From Paralichthys olivaceus (lineage: Eukaryota > Chordata > Actinopteri > Pleuronectiformes > Paralichthyidae): a DNA stretch of 64,000 nucleotides. The position numbers and the translations under genes were made by a program. The DNA lies in NCBI RefSeq assembly GCF_024713975.1, contig NC_091094.1:10773001-10837000 (forward strand). The letters are read 5' to 3'. How positions within the stretch are numbered: the stretch's first letter is position 1; every line of letters begins with the position of its first letter. This document shows positions 11,901 through 47,563 of this stretch, piece by piece. The notes below the pieces were generated by a model that was not told the origin of the DNA, searched no databases, and saw only the letters and a program-made list of their open reading frames with translations.

Positions 11901-12908
11901 AATCTAAAATCTGAGAAGAGGAGAAAATAATTCTTTGCGGAGAGTTTGACACTGCCTCACATGACATAAAAATGAAGGTGACGATTTATTGTGGTTCACC
12001 AACTGATCTCTACCTAGAGGTCCAGTGTTTCTTTACCTAAGCACACCGACAGGAACAAGGGGACACAACACTGGAGCCTCAAACTGTTTCCCTCAGGAGC
12101 CTCCATGGTGATTCCATCAGGAGCTAAAGATTTGAGTGTTGTTGTAATGATATGTTTTATCCTGTTTGAGGTTTGATCTGTTTCCTCGACTTGTTTCTAA
12201 ATGCTAATTCTTCCTGATGGTTGTTAAAAGATATTTGATACGATGGACTTCATTTCAGACACAGTGAGAATATGAATCCATTCCTCTGCATTGATCAAGG
12301 TTTAGGATGTTGTTTGACTGACAGCTCTGGTGTTGAGTTTAGTTGTACAGTGACGCCCTCTGCAGTCTCAGATAACCACTGAGCCATACAGCAGGGGGAG
12401 TTTCCCGTCATAACCAAACCACGTCATTCTGTATGTTTTGTCGACCCGACCGCACATATTGCTCATTTTTCTCTGAAAAGGAAAATAAAACTCTGATATT
12501 TACTCAACAGATCAGCTCATTAGTGTGATGATGGTTCGGGAGTAAGTGGATGCAGAGGGAGAGAAACAATAGAGAGAGAGAGAGTACAAATAACAATAAT
12601 GAATCAGTCAGGGCTGTGAGGGAGGTGAGGTCAGCAAGGTGACCCAGTAAACAGGCCAGCCCAATTCCTTCCCACCACCTCCTGACCCAACGCAACTTGG
12701 AATATGTGTTTTGTGTATTTCACAAACACACAAAGTCTATAAGTTAGAATTTAAGGAGTGAAAATATCTTCAATTAGGTTTTGGCCCTAAAGAGGTAATT
12801 GTATCAACACAGGATGAATTCAAAATGAAAAGCAACAATGAAATAGTGCATATGAAACATTTTGAAATGTTTTGGTTCATTGAAGAACTGAAGAAACAAA
12901 ACTCCACT
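8901..12908. other. Intergenic DNA between pparg and terf2ip
   Basis: AT-rich spacer. It holds a short GATG/GATA run near 9508-9531 and many homopolymer runs. The open frames here are short, lack recognisable domains and are not bounded by convincing splice sites. I see no gene. Confidence 0.5.
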
Positions 12909-12911
12909 GTT

Positions 12912-13108
<197 letters not shown>

Positions 13109-13194
13109 GGTGTCTAGTGTTATGTGTTTTTTGGGTATGTTGTATTATAGACGAACAGAGGGGGCAGTAATGAGACACTGACTTGAAACAATTC

Positions 13195-13258
13195 AACGAA
13201 GAAGAGAAATACGGAAGTGGGCTGTGTTTTGGTTCCTGTCGCGGCGGGAAATCTCACG
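13195..13258 (+). promoter_or_regulatory. terf2ip: Inferred terf2ip core promoter and non-coding exon 1
   Basis: CGGAAGTG at 13212-13219 is a perfect ETS/GABP-type core, common in TATA-less housekeeping promoters. It is followed by a short GC-rich stretch (GTCGCGGCGGGAAATCTC) and a good donor, CACG|GTAAAC, after 13258. The coding exon of terf2ip opens with a splice acceptor 7 bp before its ATG, so an upstream non-coding exon is required. This is the best candidate. The transcription start is inferred. Confidence 0.55.
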
Positions 13259-14523
13259 GTAAACGTTGAACTCAGTATTTGATCATTGTGACGTCTTCTT
13301 TATAAACATAACATCAGTTTATTGAGCTGAATGTCTGCCTGTAGTCTGGAAACATTGAAGCTAAAGAAGCTTAAGAAGCTAAAGAAGCAGAGGAGCTAAT
13401 GTTACTGAGGGGAACCTGCTGCAGTGTTTGTCTGTGTGAGCTGAGAAAACTCAAATACATGTTCAGCTTCTTTCCGGAGTTAATGTTCACTCTAATCGAA
13501 TGTAATGCAGCTCTGTGTGAGAGTATTTCTGTATTAGTTAATAGCTGTTAATTAGGTTTACTCACTTAAAAACAACTCAGTATCAGAAGTATTAGGATCC
13601 TTATGTAAAACAACCATAACTACTCTGTTAAAAGTAAATGTTTTACCCTGAAAATGTTATTTAGCTATGATAAAGTATAATTGGACAAATGCACATTTGT
13701 GACACTGATTTAATGTGACATATTTATCACTGGACTATTATTTATCATGCATTGTAAAAGCAGGATTTCACTGTTGTGAACCACCACTGCAATATGGGGG
13801 ATAGGGGATCATCATGGATTAATCTACTAATTCTTTTATCAATTGATTAAATATCTTGAGGATACATTCTTAAATAGTAAGGAATATGTCAATATGTAAA
13901 TAGAAGCTTGTTTTGTCAGAGTGATTAAAAATAAAGACAAAAATATTAAAATAATTGAAAGGAAAATATAGTAAATACATGCATTTGAGAGTTTAGAACC
14001 TTGAAAAGTTTGTTTTTATCCATAACAATTATTTTAATCAATCATCACTTCAGCTCTACTTGTACATTCTGTTGTGTAGTTAAATTTATATATATTTTAT
14101 AAATATTTATAATGTGTATACCAAAAACTTTATAACTCGTAACCAAAGCTCAGAAGTAACTTTAGAGCAACAAACTGTTTGTATAAATTAACTGGCTATG
14201 GAAGATTCCAACTAAGTAACAAATATTTTCATCTGTGACTAGTCTGTTACTTTTATATATGAATTAATAATTTTCCATGTATAACATCCTGAAATTGGCT
14301 GATTGAATAATTGATTGATCAAGTATTTAGGCCCTCACAGCCACAGAACTAGACACATGGCATTGAAGGTTTTGCGTTAGTGAGTATTATGTAAATGACT
14401 TGACACTTGGATTCTTTGTTTTCATTTTTGGTTGATATACAGGTTCTAGTGGTCTATCATTGGTCATTCAATAAACATGTATTAAGTACTGTCTGTTATT
14501 TCATGTCTTCCACCAGGTGACAC

Positions 14524-17500
14524 ATGACCATGCCGTCCAAACAGCAGGATGTGGCCAAATCTAATATCTCCCCTACTCTCTTCTTGACCGTGGACGGTGA
14601 ACCCATGTCTTTCTTCCTGAGACCGGGTCCCGTCAAACACAAGCTGCAGCCGCTTATCACATCTGGAGGAGGGATGATGTGCAGTGTCCAGCAGCCAGGA
14701 GCAATCCTGCTTATTGACCAAGACGAACGAGACTCTATTCCTGAAACTGCTGCTCACTGGTAGGTTCTGGACTGGGATGCTAGTAGAAAGTTTTAAGAGG
14801 AAATACAATGCTTTAATTATTTATAACAATCTAAAAAAATTGAAAACCAGAAATGAGGCTGCTGTCTGTTTTCTCCTCAGGTATGTGTCCATCAATTACA
14901 TTTATGACTGTATCAAGCAGGGTAAACATTTAAACGTTGAGGACTACAGGTTAAATCCTGAAGACATCCCGAGACAGTCTGCTAGACTCCTCAGCAAAGA
15001 GGGTTCTTCTGGCCTCACAGGAGGTACAATACAAACACATAACACTTCCTTTTGTCAGGATTTATTCTGCCATTGATTCTGTATTGTCATGTGTACACAG
15101 CTTTTGTATTACCTGTATGAGTTGTTGTCACATTAGGAATAAGTATAATTCTGTTTGCGTTTGATTAGTGTTACATACTTTGTGTCATTATAATTAGGCA
15201 GGGCTCCCTATACCCCTGAAGAAGATGCAGCCATTTTGAGTTATGTCAGCAAGCACAGGAGCGAGACGGGGGGAAACCGGCTCTGGCAGGAGATGCAGAA
15301 GCAGCATGTGACCAGTCATAGCTGGCAGTCGATGAAGTATCGTTATAGGGTTCAACTGTCGAAGAAACTGTCTGATGCTGAGGAGGTGGGAACCAAGGTC
15401 ATTTTCCTGAAAGTTGTTGTCAACTGTTTCTACATATCACATGTTGTTTTCAGAATTAGGTTCAGGTAGGTTTGTGCATGCAGCTGCTCACATTGTATAT
15501 TGACATCTTTCAATATAGCATAGGTGCCACAAGTGGCCAGCAACCAATTAGTAGCAGAAAAAAATGGTGGTATCATATTGGTTTACTTTGTGTTATAGAA
15601 TATTCTTGGGGCTTGCCTCTTTCTGCATTTCATCCAGGTCATCTATGTGTTTTAGATTGTGGCTGTTGCTATATGAAAAATGTCATCTTGTGTGTAAAGC
15701 ATAAAATTGCCATATAAAAATGTAAATATTGTAATTTTCCTGAATTTCTTTTTAGCTTCAGAATATCTGGCAACTGTGTGGGTGGTACTGCACAAGTTGT
15801 AGTGAGAGTGTATTTTTGATACAACCACTAGAGGGCAGCACATTTTAATAAATCTTTTGTACACACTATGACTTAAATCTTATTATTATGACAATCATGA
15901 AAACGTATACAGTATATTCCAACAGCCCTTTTAACATACTTTCTATTAACATTCCCCCAGACCACTCATAGTTTGTAGTTTATCTTTTATAGACATGTAG
16001 CCTGAAACTTCTTCTCTGTTTATAGGAGGAAAATCAAGAGACAGAAGTTCCAAAATCTTCACATTCACCACAGCCAGAAGCTCTTCAGACAGATCTAACA
16101 CAGGTGCAGTAGAAACCAGAGCTTACTGTTTCTAAGAAACACCAAAGTCAAAGTACACCCTGTATACTTTATAGGTATTAAACCCATACATTCAATGACA
16201 TAATGTTTGTGTGTGATTTGACAATTAGCTGAAATGATCAGTTTTGGTGTTTCTGTAGATAGATGATCAGCCTGTACCAGCTGCAAGCTCACATGTTGAA
16301 GCTGAAACATCAAACGTCTCTCAGCCTGAGGAGCCTCTAGTGGATCCGCAGGAAGATGCTCCTATTCCAGCTGATAGCACAGAACCAGAAGCAGAAGAGA
16401 CACAAGCAACCATGTTTCCACAGAATGAAAATGTGCCAGAGGACTCCCTGCAGCCCCCATTCAGCTCTTTTACCCCCCAAAAGCAGAAGGAGAAGCAGGG
16501 GGCTTCCCCCAAGCAGGAACAACAGCCCGAGCATCAACCAATGCGCAGGCAGCTTGAGGCGTCATCATCGCCTGAACCTTACGGCAAAAAACTCAGATGG
16601 TCATATTCTGCTGAGAAACTGACATCCTCCTCTCAGTCTGCAAAGAAAACAAAAACAGCTGTTAAAAAACACAAATCAATAGACCCACCTCCTTCAAAGA
16701 GAGCCAGAGGAATGAGTGTGACAGCAGAGAGTGAAGAACTGGAGAGCGTAGAAACTGTCGTCTCTGAAACACCACAACCAGGTTTTAATTTGTTAACAGA
16801 CACATGACTCATTTTACAGTTTTACTAAAATGTTATGCAGATTGTATGATCTCTTCTCCATTATCTTCCTCAGATGAAGAGTCAAACTCGTTGGAGAAAG
16901 CAGAGAAGAAAAAAGAGAGGAGAAAGTTTGGGATTCTGGAGTTGGCTACAAAGGAGTTTGAAGATGAAAGTGAGGTACGACTACACAACACAACACTGTC
17001 CTTTGTGACTTATAACATCAAGACAAGACTTTTTCTCCAGTCAGCATGCAAATGAAATAAAAATGCCTATGCAAATATGTAAACACCCCAGCACAGTAAA
17101 AATACATATCCACCCCATAGACATGCAAATCCACATCCACATGCACTAAGTAATCATAAGCCTGTAAAGTAGAATCATTCACAGTTTGGTTTTGAATTTA
17201 TGAGAGGTCGCTGGTCATTGGGTCATTGTTTTCTTTGTACATAAAAACACCACTTAAAGAAGTGAGGTCAAAATATTCTATTTCCTTTTTGTTTCGTCTG
17301 AAAGAAGCAAACACTCACAACTAAGAAGTTGAAACAAAGGAATGTTGTTGATTTTGCTTAAAAATGAAATAAATAATCAAACAATCATAAACAAAAAGAT
17401 CCATAGTGTTCTTATGGTGATCAAATATTCAGTTAATTTCTGAAATAGTTGCTATGTATCTTAATCTGTTCTCTTCAAACTACAAAACTAAAATAGTTTC

Positions 17501-18720
17501 ATGTGACAGAATCTTGACACTGTTATGTTGCTGTCTCTTAGTTTTCTGAGGATGAAGCTGCAGATCTCGAGAACCCACCTGAAAAAGCAGCAAAACCATC
17601 CACATCAACAGAACCAGCCCTTCAGCCCTCAGACACAACTGCAGACCTTGTCTCTGCACGGTCCCAACCTCCTGCACCCGGCCTTCAGGAAGAGGCTCAA
17701 CAGACCCAGGCCGTCAGCAGTGACAGTGCACCAGAGAAGGGCTGTCCTGAACCTGAACCTGCAGCTGCTGGTCCTGCAGCTTCTGATCTTGGGGCTTCTG
17801 GTCCTGCAGCTTCTGATCTTGGGGCTTCTGGTCCTGCAGCTTCTGATCTTGGAGCTTCTGGTCCTGCAGCTTCTGATCTTGGGGCTTCTGGTCCTGCAGC
17901 TTCTGATCTTGGAGCTTCTGGTCCTGCAGCTTCTGATCTTGGGGCTTCTGGTCCTGCAGCTTCTGATCTTGGGGCTTCTGGTCCTACAGCTTCTGGTCCT
18001 GCAGCTTCTGGTCCTGCAGCTTCTGATCTTGGAGCTTCTGGTCCTGCAGTTTCCGGTCCTGCAGCTTCTGATTTTGGAGCTTTTGGTCCTGCAGCCACAG
18101 AGGCTTTTCATGCAGCCTCCAGGGCCCATCTTTTTATATTTGACACTGAATCTCAGGAAGAAGACTCCCATCCCCTCACTTGTGACAATGCTACAGCTCT
18201 GTTCAACCCACAGCCACTAGTGAACAAAGACGCTGCACCATCGATCACTCAGGTCCAGTTAGAGGAAGATATGCAGCAACTCAGAGCGCTGATGAAGCAA
18301 ACCAATCAGGTGAGTGTTCCATTTGTTTTTGCAGTGTGAGTTAGACTCTATGATATTTGTGTTTTTCTAAAAGATAAATGCACAGGTCTTACTGCACTTA
18401 TTTACTCTTTCTTCTTGAATACATACTCATACATTGAATACATACATACATACATACATACATACATACATAATCTCCACTAATGGTTTCTCTTCTAGGA
18501 CTTAGTTGATGTGACTAAAGCCCTGTTGAGGACCAGTGGAGATTTCTCTGCTGCGCTGGAACTGCTTTTGAATCCCTACGACATTAATGGATCCTTTTGG
18601 AATCGCTATGATGACGGTCTTTTGATCTCCGCTGATCCTGTTGTCCGCCAGCAGCTGCAGGAGAAGTACGGTGAGAAGGAGTTGGCCAAAAGAATAGTGT
18701 TTCTCGAGCTGGAGGGATGA
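14524..18720 (+). CDS. terf2ip: Telomeric repeat-binding factor 2-interacting protein 1 (RAP1)
   Basis: RAP1 is the shelterin subunit that binds TRF2 at telomeres, represses recombination there and has NF-kB-related roles. Eight coding exons join in frame: 14524-14759, 14881-15023, 15198-15385, 16026-16103, 16259-16781, 16874-16974, 17542-18309 and 18499-18720. They give 752 residues, or 750 if the second ATG at 14530 is used; both are near the acceptor at 14516. The N-terminus (SPTLFLTVDGEPMSFFLRPG to YDCIKQ) is the BRCT domain. Exon 15198-15385 is the Myb-type domain (YTPEEDAAILSYV, LWQEM, HSWQSMKYRY). Exon 16259-16781 carries a basic, nuclear-localisation-like stretch (KKTKTAVKKHK, SKRAR). 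The last exon is the RCT domain that binds TRF2 in mammals (VTKALLRTSGDFSAALELLL, ending AKRIVFLELEG). The human protein has 399 residues. The extra length is in the acidic linker, including a tandem repeat at 17770-18084. Confidence 0.95.
17770..18084 (+). repeat. terf2ip: In-frame 30-bp coding minisatellite in the RAP1 linker
   Basis: Unit GPAASDLGAS, built from two related 15-bp halves: GGTCCTGCAGCTTCT and GATCTTGGGGCTTCT. Seven full units run head to tail at 17770-17979. Two half units follow (GPTAS, GPAAS), then a full unit, a half unit (GPAVS) and a decayed unit (GPAASDFGAF). The total is 315 bp or 105 residues, and the reading frame is kept throughout. Copies differ by GGG/GGA and a few point changes. 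Several other frames, including the minus strand, are also stop-free because of the repeat, and those are shadows. Confidence 0.95.
18440..18472. repeat. (CATA)n microsatellite in the last terf2ip intron
   Basis: A run of CATA units about 30 bp before the acceptor of the last terf2ip exon (AG at 18497-18498). Length variation here would bring the tract close to the branch-point region. Confidence 0.8.
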
Positions 18721-18996
18721 AGGAGGAGATCTAGAGATTTGAACATTCCCATTATTTACATAAAATAACTAGTGTGGCAGTTATCTCATATTTATTCTGA
18801 CTTTCTCTGACGAACTTCGATTAAATCAAATTGGAGACATTTGAGGATAAGGAGTTTTAAAAAAAATTCTAAGTTTGTATGTCGATGACAGGATCTATTG
18901 GGCAATTCTCAATTCCTTTGTGAACAGAAGCTTTTAATGCATTTCACGATGGGAATACTTTTATCATTTTGTTTTTTTAATGTTTTTGTTTGTCTC

Positions 18997-19147
18997 ATTA
19001 AATCGCTGGAAATTCAGTTTTTATAACTCATGCTGTCATTTTTTAAATATGTTTTGTGCTTTGCCAGATAATTATATAATAGATTACACAATTGGTTAAA
19101 AGACAATTCAGTCTAGTACAAAACGTATTTTCAGTTGATTTAATAAA
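18997..19147 (+). promoter_or_regulatory. terf2ip: Candidate terf2ip poly(A) signals
   Basis: ATTAAA at 18997-19002 and AATAAA at 19142-19147 lie 0.28 and 0.42 kb after the TGA stop codon and are followed by T-rich sequence. Either would give a short 3' UTR. Usage cannot be decided from sequence. Confidence 0.4.
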
Positions 19148-20860
19148 ACATTTTTTAAAACAAAATCAGGTCAAGTAAGTCAAATTGGTACGATTTAAAC
19201 AAAAGGAGTCACTGTTGTTAGTAAGGCCAAATGTTCCTCTACTACTGAAAATTTTCTTAATATTACTTTAGGTTCTTCCTTTTTTCATACGTTATATTTT
19301 TCTAATGATCAGATTAATGCATTTCATCTACTGTAGAATTTACTGAGAAGGATGTAGAAGAAAATACTGATCCATTGTTTGATTAATGTGAACTTTACTT
19401 TGGATAAAACTGCACATCTATTATCATCCAAACTAATCAGTTTCATTTACTGAAAGGTGTGATTCAACAATATAATATATTAAATAAACTGTAGCTTGAA
19501 TTAAGTTGGAAGACTCACATGTAATGGATTAAATCGGCTCTTAAAAACAGATTCTACATTTCTTATAAAACAAGTTAGCAGAACATGTTTATAGTTTGTT
19601 TTTTTAATACATTTTAAAATTGTTTTCATGAGCTGAGTGTCATGTGTAAAATTGAGTGAACTAGATTTTGTCCATGTCACCACAAGACATTCGTGACCTG
19701 TCATCTCACTGAAAGAATCAGACTCACACATTACCTCAAACATTTAAATCTTTTCTACAGCTGCAACAAAATCATCCACATTTTCTGCACCAGCTATAGT
19801 AACTGCAGTATAATGTGTAGCTTACTTTTAGTATAGCATAGATAGTAAATAATATAATTTTAACAAAGCAAATAAAACTTAAACTCCTTAGATTACAGTA
19901 GAATATAATGAATGTGAAGTATAAGAAAAGAAGCCAATTCATCCTGATTTTTATCCAATCCACCATTTTATTTCATTTATTCCCAATATCAACTGATTAC
20001 ATTCATAACTTTGAAACGATCTACCCCAGACCAACACAAATACATAGTATCAGTAGTTTAAACCAAAAAGAAAGAAAAGAAACCATTTAAATTAACCTCT
20101 TACATGGATCAACCTGTGATGCAAATGAAACACAAAGAGCAGTATCTGAAATACGTCTGTAGATTTCTACCCAAATATGGCCACAAGTATTGCTGCACCT
20201 TTTTTTTTTCTTCTTCTCCCCATCATATTTATGGAATCAAAAGTCAAGGCAATAACGACGACAAACATGTATGCAAATGAACACATAAAACCAAATGTCA
20301 ACACAACCATATAGTCCCAGGTCAACACTGATAAAACCCACTTGTATAAAACCGTTTTAGTATGAAACATTCACATCCACCAGGATCTATTTTACATACA
20401 CCTAGGTCACATACTGTAGGTTGGTAAGAACCCGTTTAGTAAAGCAAAACGTACCAAGGTCTCCGTTAAAGTAACAGCGCACCATATATCCCTGGATTTG
20501 AACGGCTACATTTTCTTTGCTCAGCGTTTACTTGTAAGGTCTTTAGAGGAGGCCTCCGATGAAGCTACATTCAGCAAGGAGGAGTGCTACAGTATCTGTG
20601 AATAACACAACTGGGATGTGACCTGCTTCAAGTGATGGAACAGAGGAGATAATACACTGACATGTTTGATAGTTTGCAAGACAACACGTTTTACCAGGAC
20701 ATTTCAAACATGTGTGGCAGGGCTGTACAAACACTGAGACTGAGTTAGTAGGAATTCATAGCTTGATTTACATCGTTGTCGTATGTTACTGTACATGTTT
20801 GCTTTGGTTGGCTGGTTAGTGTGACGCTCAGTGAAGTGAGAGACAGCGTGTTGTGTTGTT

Positions 20861-21125
20861 ACCTCCGCCAAGGACATTATGTTTGTTTGTGAGCAAGATT
20901 ACACAAAAACTACAGGACGGAACAATACGAATGTTGGTGGAAGGATGTGGTATGAGTCAGGAAAGAACCCATTTCATTTTGGTGTGGATCCAGATCCAGA
21001 ATTCTCAGATAATAATTCATGGATATTGATGAAAATAATCTGGCATGTTTATGGGACTAAGGCCGATCAAAATATAAATCTGGATCTGGTCAATTTAAAT
21101 GAGACTGTTGGGCCTTGGTGGAGGT
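20861..21125 (+). repeat. Dispersed MITE-like repeat with CCTCCGCCAAGG inverted ends
   Basis: The left end ACCTCCGCCAAGG at 20861 and right end CCTTGGTGGAGGT at 21113-21125 are inverted matches (12 of 13). Internal landmarks are ATTACACAAAAACTAC, GAACCCATTTCATTTTGGTG, GGATCCAGATCCAGA and AATAATTCATGGAT. The same family occurs at 26205-26557 (-), 28838-29136 (+, partial) and 33849-34145 (+). I recognise it as very common in teleost genomes. It has no coding capacity. Confidence 0.8.
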
Positions 21126-22782
21126 ATGCGCTCTAGTTAGACCTGCTGTTTGTGGATGTTACAACCATACAATCAGTAATGTGTGTGATGTCACAGCTGA
21201 AAAGTACAGTAACGACAAAAGTATGGCTCTTAGTTACTGATCAGACTGGTTTTACATCAAGTCAAACAAAAATGCATGTTACGTTCTCTATGTTCCTCAT
21301 TCTTGTCCGATATAATCAATTTGTTTTTACCAGGGGTGATCTGCTATCGTCAAAACATCTGAAAGAAGTTTGCTACTCCTGAAAATATAATAAAAGCTGA
21401 ATATGGCAACATTAACATTGGTTAACACAGAGTAATCTGTGAAAAATACATTTCTTCTGCCACAAATGAATCAATGATTAAGATAGATATCATTTTGATT
21501 AAAAACGTGGCACACAGTCTGCATTGCAGCTATTTAGTTAAAAAAAATAAAGTTATAAGAAAAAAAGGACCCATATCTCCTTTTCCTCTGCAGTAACATG
21601 CTGAAACAAGAAAAGGCCTGTATTTTGACATTCTGCTTCTGTGAATCTTCCAAGAAAGAAGTAGCACTTAAATCTTTGATCCAGCAAACTGTACATACAT
21701 TATAATACAAAGAGGTGATTAAAAAGATCTCCTCTGTCCCCATGCGTTGGTCAGTTTCAGCACTTATCCAGTGGAAGCACTGAAACTGCTAGACATCTCA
21801 AACGGTTTCAAAAGACCAATACCAACAAAAAAAGGCCTCTGGGGTGTACGATCACATGCCTACAGCTCTCTATGTACAGTCTGACACTACAGTCCAGCCC
21901 CGGTTCAGGAGAGACAAAGCAGGATGTGCCGCTTGTCTGGAACAGAGCCCCCTGCAGGACAGCAGGAAATAATAATTACACCACATCAAAGGAAGATTTC
22001 TGTAATGATATTCTGAATTACGATATTTAATCATTATACTTGTGTAAAATATGTTTCCTTTGGCTTTGCTTATGAGGTTTCAGAGCCTTGTTTGGCTTTG
22101 ATTTCTTTCATTAAAACTACAGTATTTTAGTCGTTTCAGATGATATGTCTTAGATGTCTTTATGTGCTCAAAATAAACTGCACAAGCTGAGAACAATCTT
22201 TCCCCTGTAAAATACATCTGAGTCAGAGCAATGCACTATTTCTGTAGCAAGAAGCGCTGATGTTATTGTCGTGATTCGTCCCTTCTTTAGGGGGCGCTGT
22301 TCCAGTTTTTACTGTTGATGTCCACAACAAAACAAATGTCCCAAACTAAGATTGTTTCACACTCAAACGCACAAAAAAAACAAGATGTCTCAAAATGATA
22401 CATAGAAAACACCTGCTTTGCTGAAAAGGCTAATTGTATTTGAAGAGAACCGATGAAGGGTGAAAGCCAGTCTGAAAATATAAGGCCAGCTAAATTGCAT
22501 AGAACTTCAGTAGTGCACTGATGCATCAAAAGGCTGTGCTCCGTTCCTCTGTCAACTTTGGCAACCCTGCAGAATTCCCCCAGAAACCAACAGAACTCCA
22601 ACACCATTTGTCTCCGCTCGTTGTTTTGACTCCTTGGCAGGAGACACTCTGGATCGCAAATCACACGACCGGGACTTAAATAATACAAAAACAAAACAGT
22701 TTTCCAATCAAGGGGAAGTGCTCTAAAATCATAAAATTGATCAAAAGATGAATGCATTTTTTTTGGTGTGTGTGTGAATATA

Positions 22783-22788
22783 TTTATT
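22783..22788 (-). promoter_or_regulatory. iffo2: Candidate iffo2 poly(A) signal
   Basis: TTTATT on the plus strand, AATAAA on the iffo2 strand, about 410 bp after the iffo2 stop codon. Further copies exist downstream, so longer 3' UTR forms are possible. Confidence 0.4.
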
Positions 22789-23195
22789 GTTCACCGAACA
22801 AGAAGCACAATATGTACTATTTTCAATTCCTTTCGAAAAAAAGGACTTTAATTGGGTAAGAATTTGTAGAAAATTTCTCAGCCAGTTTAAAACGTTTGAG
22901 AATATTTTTTTCTCTCCGTCAAAAATGATGTGAAGCTCTGGACAAGAATCCAGTGAGGCAGCAGTGAGGAAGAAAACACAGCTCGGACTCTATACGCACC
23001 CTTTTTCTCTTTGTAAAGCAAAGACAGCCCCTCCCCCCAACCACGCTCTAAACAACAGAAATAGTATAAAAGCACCAGTTCTGGGCCTCAGTGAACATGA
23101 ACTATAACAGGTCAAACAGGCCCAGATTTAAGTTGGTCCACCTCGAGCAGGGTGGAGCTCCATACACCTTTAACCCCTGTGATAACGAACGGTGG

Positions 23196-47563
<24,368 letters not shown>

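Larger units (their letters stand above)
18721..22764. other. Spacer between the convergent terf2ip and iffo2 genes
   Basis: AT-rich DNA without a recognisable coding exon on either strand. It contains the 3' UTR of terf2ip at the left, a palindrome-ended dispersed repeat at 20861-21125, and possibly distal 3' UTR of iffo2 at the right. A 156-codon minus-strand open frame at 22287-22757 has no recognisable domain and is treated as chance. Confidence 0.5.

Noticed and set aside
17629..18171. Minus-strand and alternate-frame open frames of 133-231 codons over the terf2ip repeat
   Set aside because: The 30-bp repeat lacks stop codons in several frames, which opens them all. Only the frame joined to BRCT, Myb and RCT exons is conserved.
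22287..22757. 156-codon open frame on the minus strand, downstream of iffo2
   Set aside because: No recognisable domain and ordinary AT-rich composition. It lies just past the inferred iffo2 poly(A) signal, so it is more likely 3' UTR or spacer than a gene.
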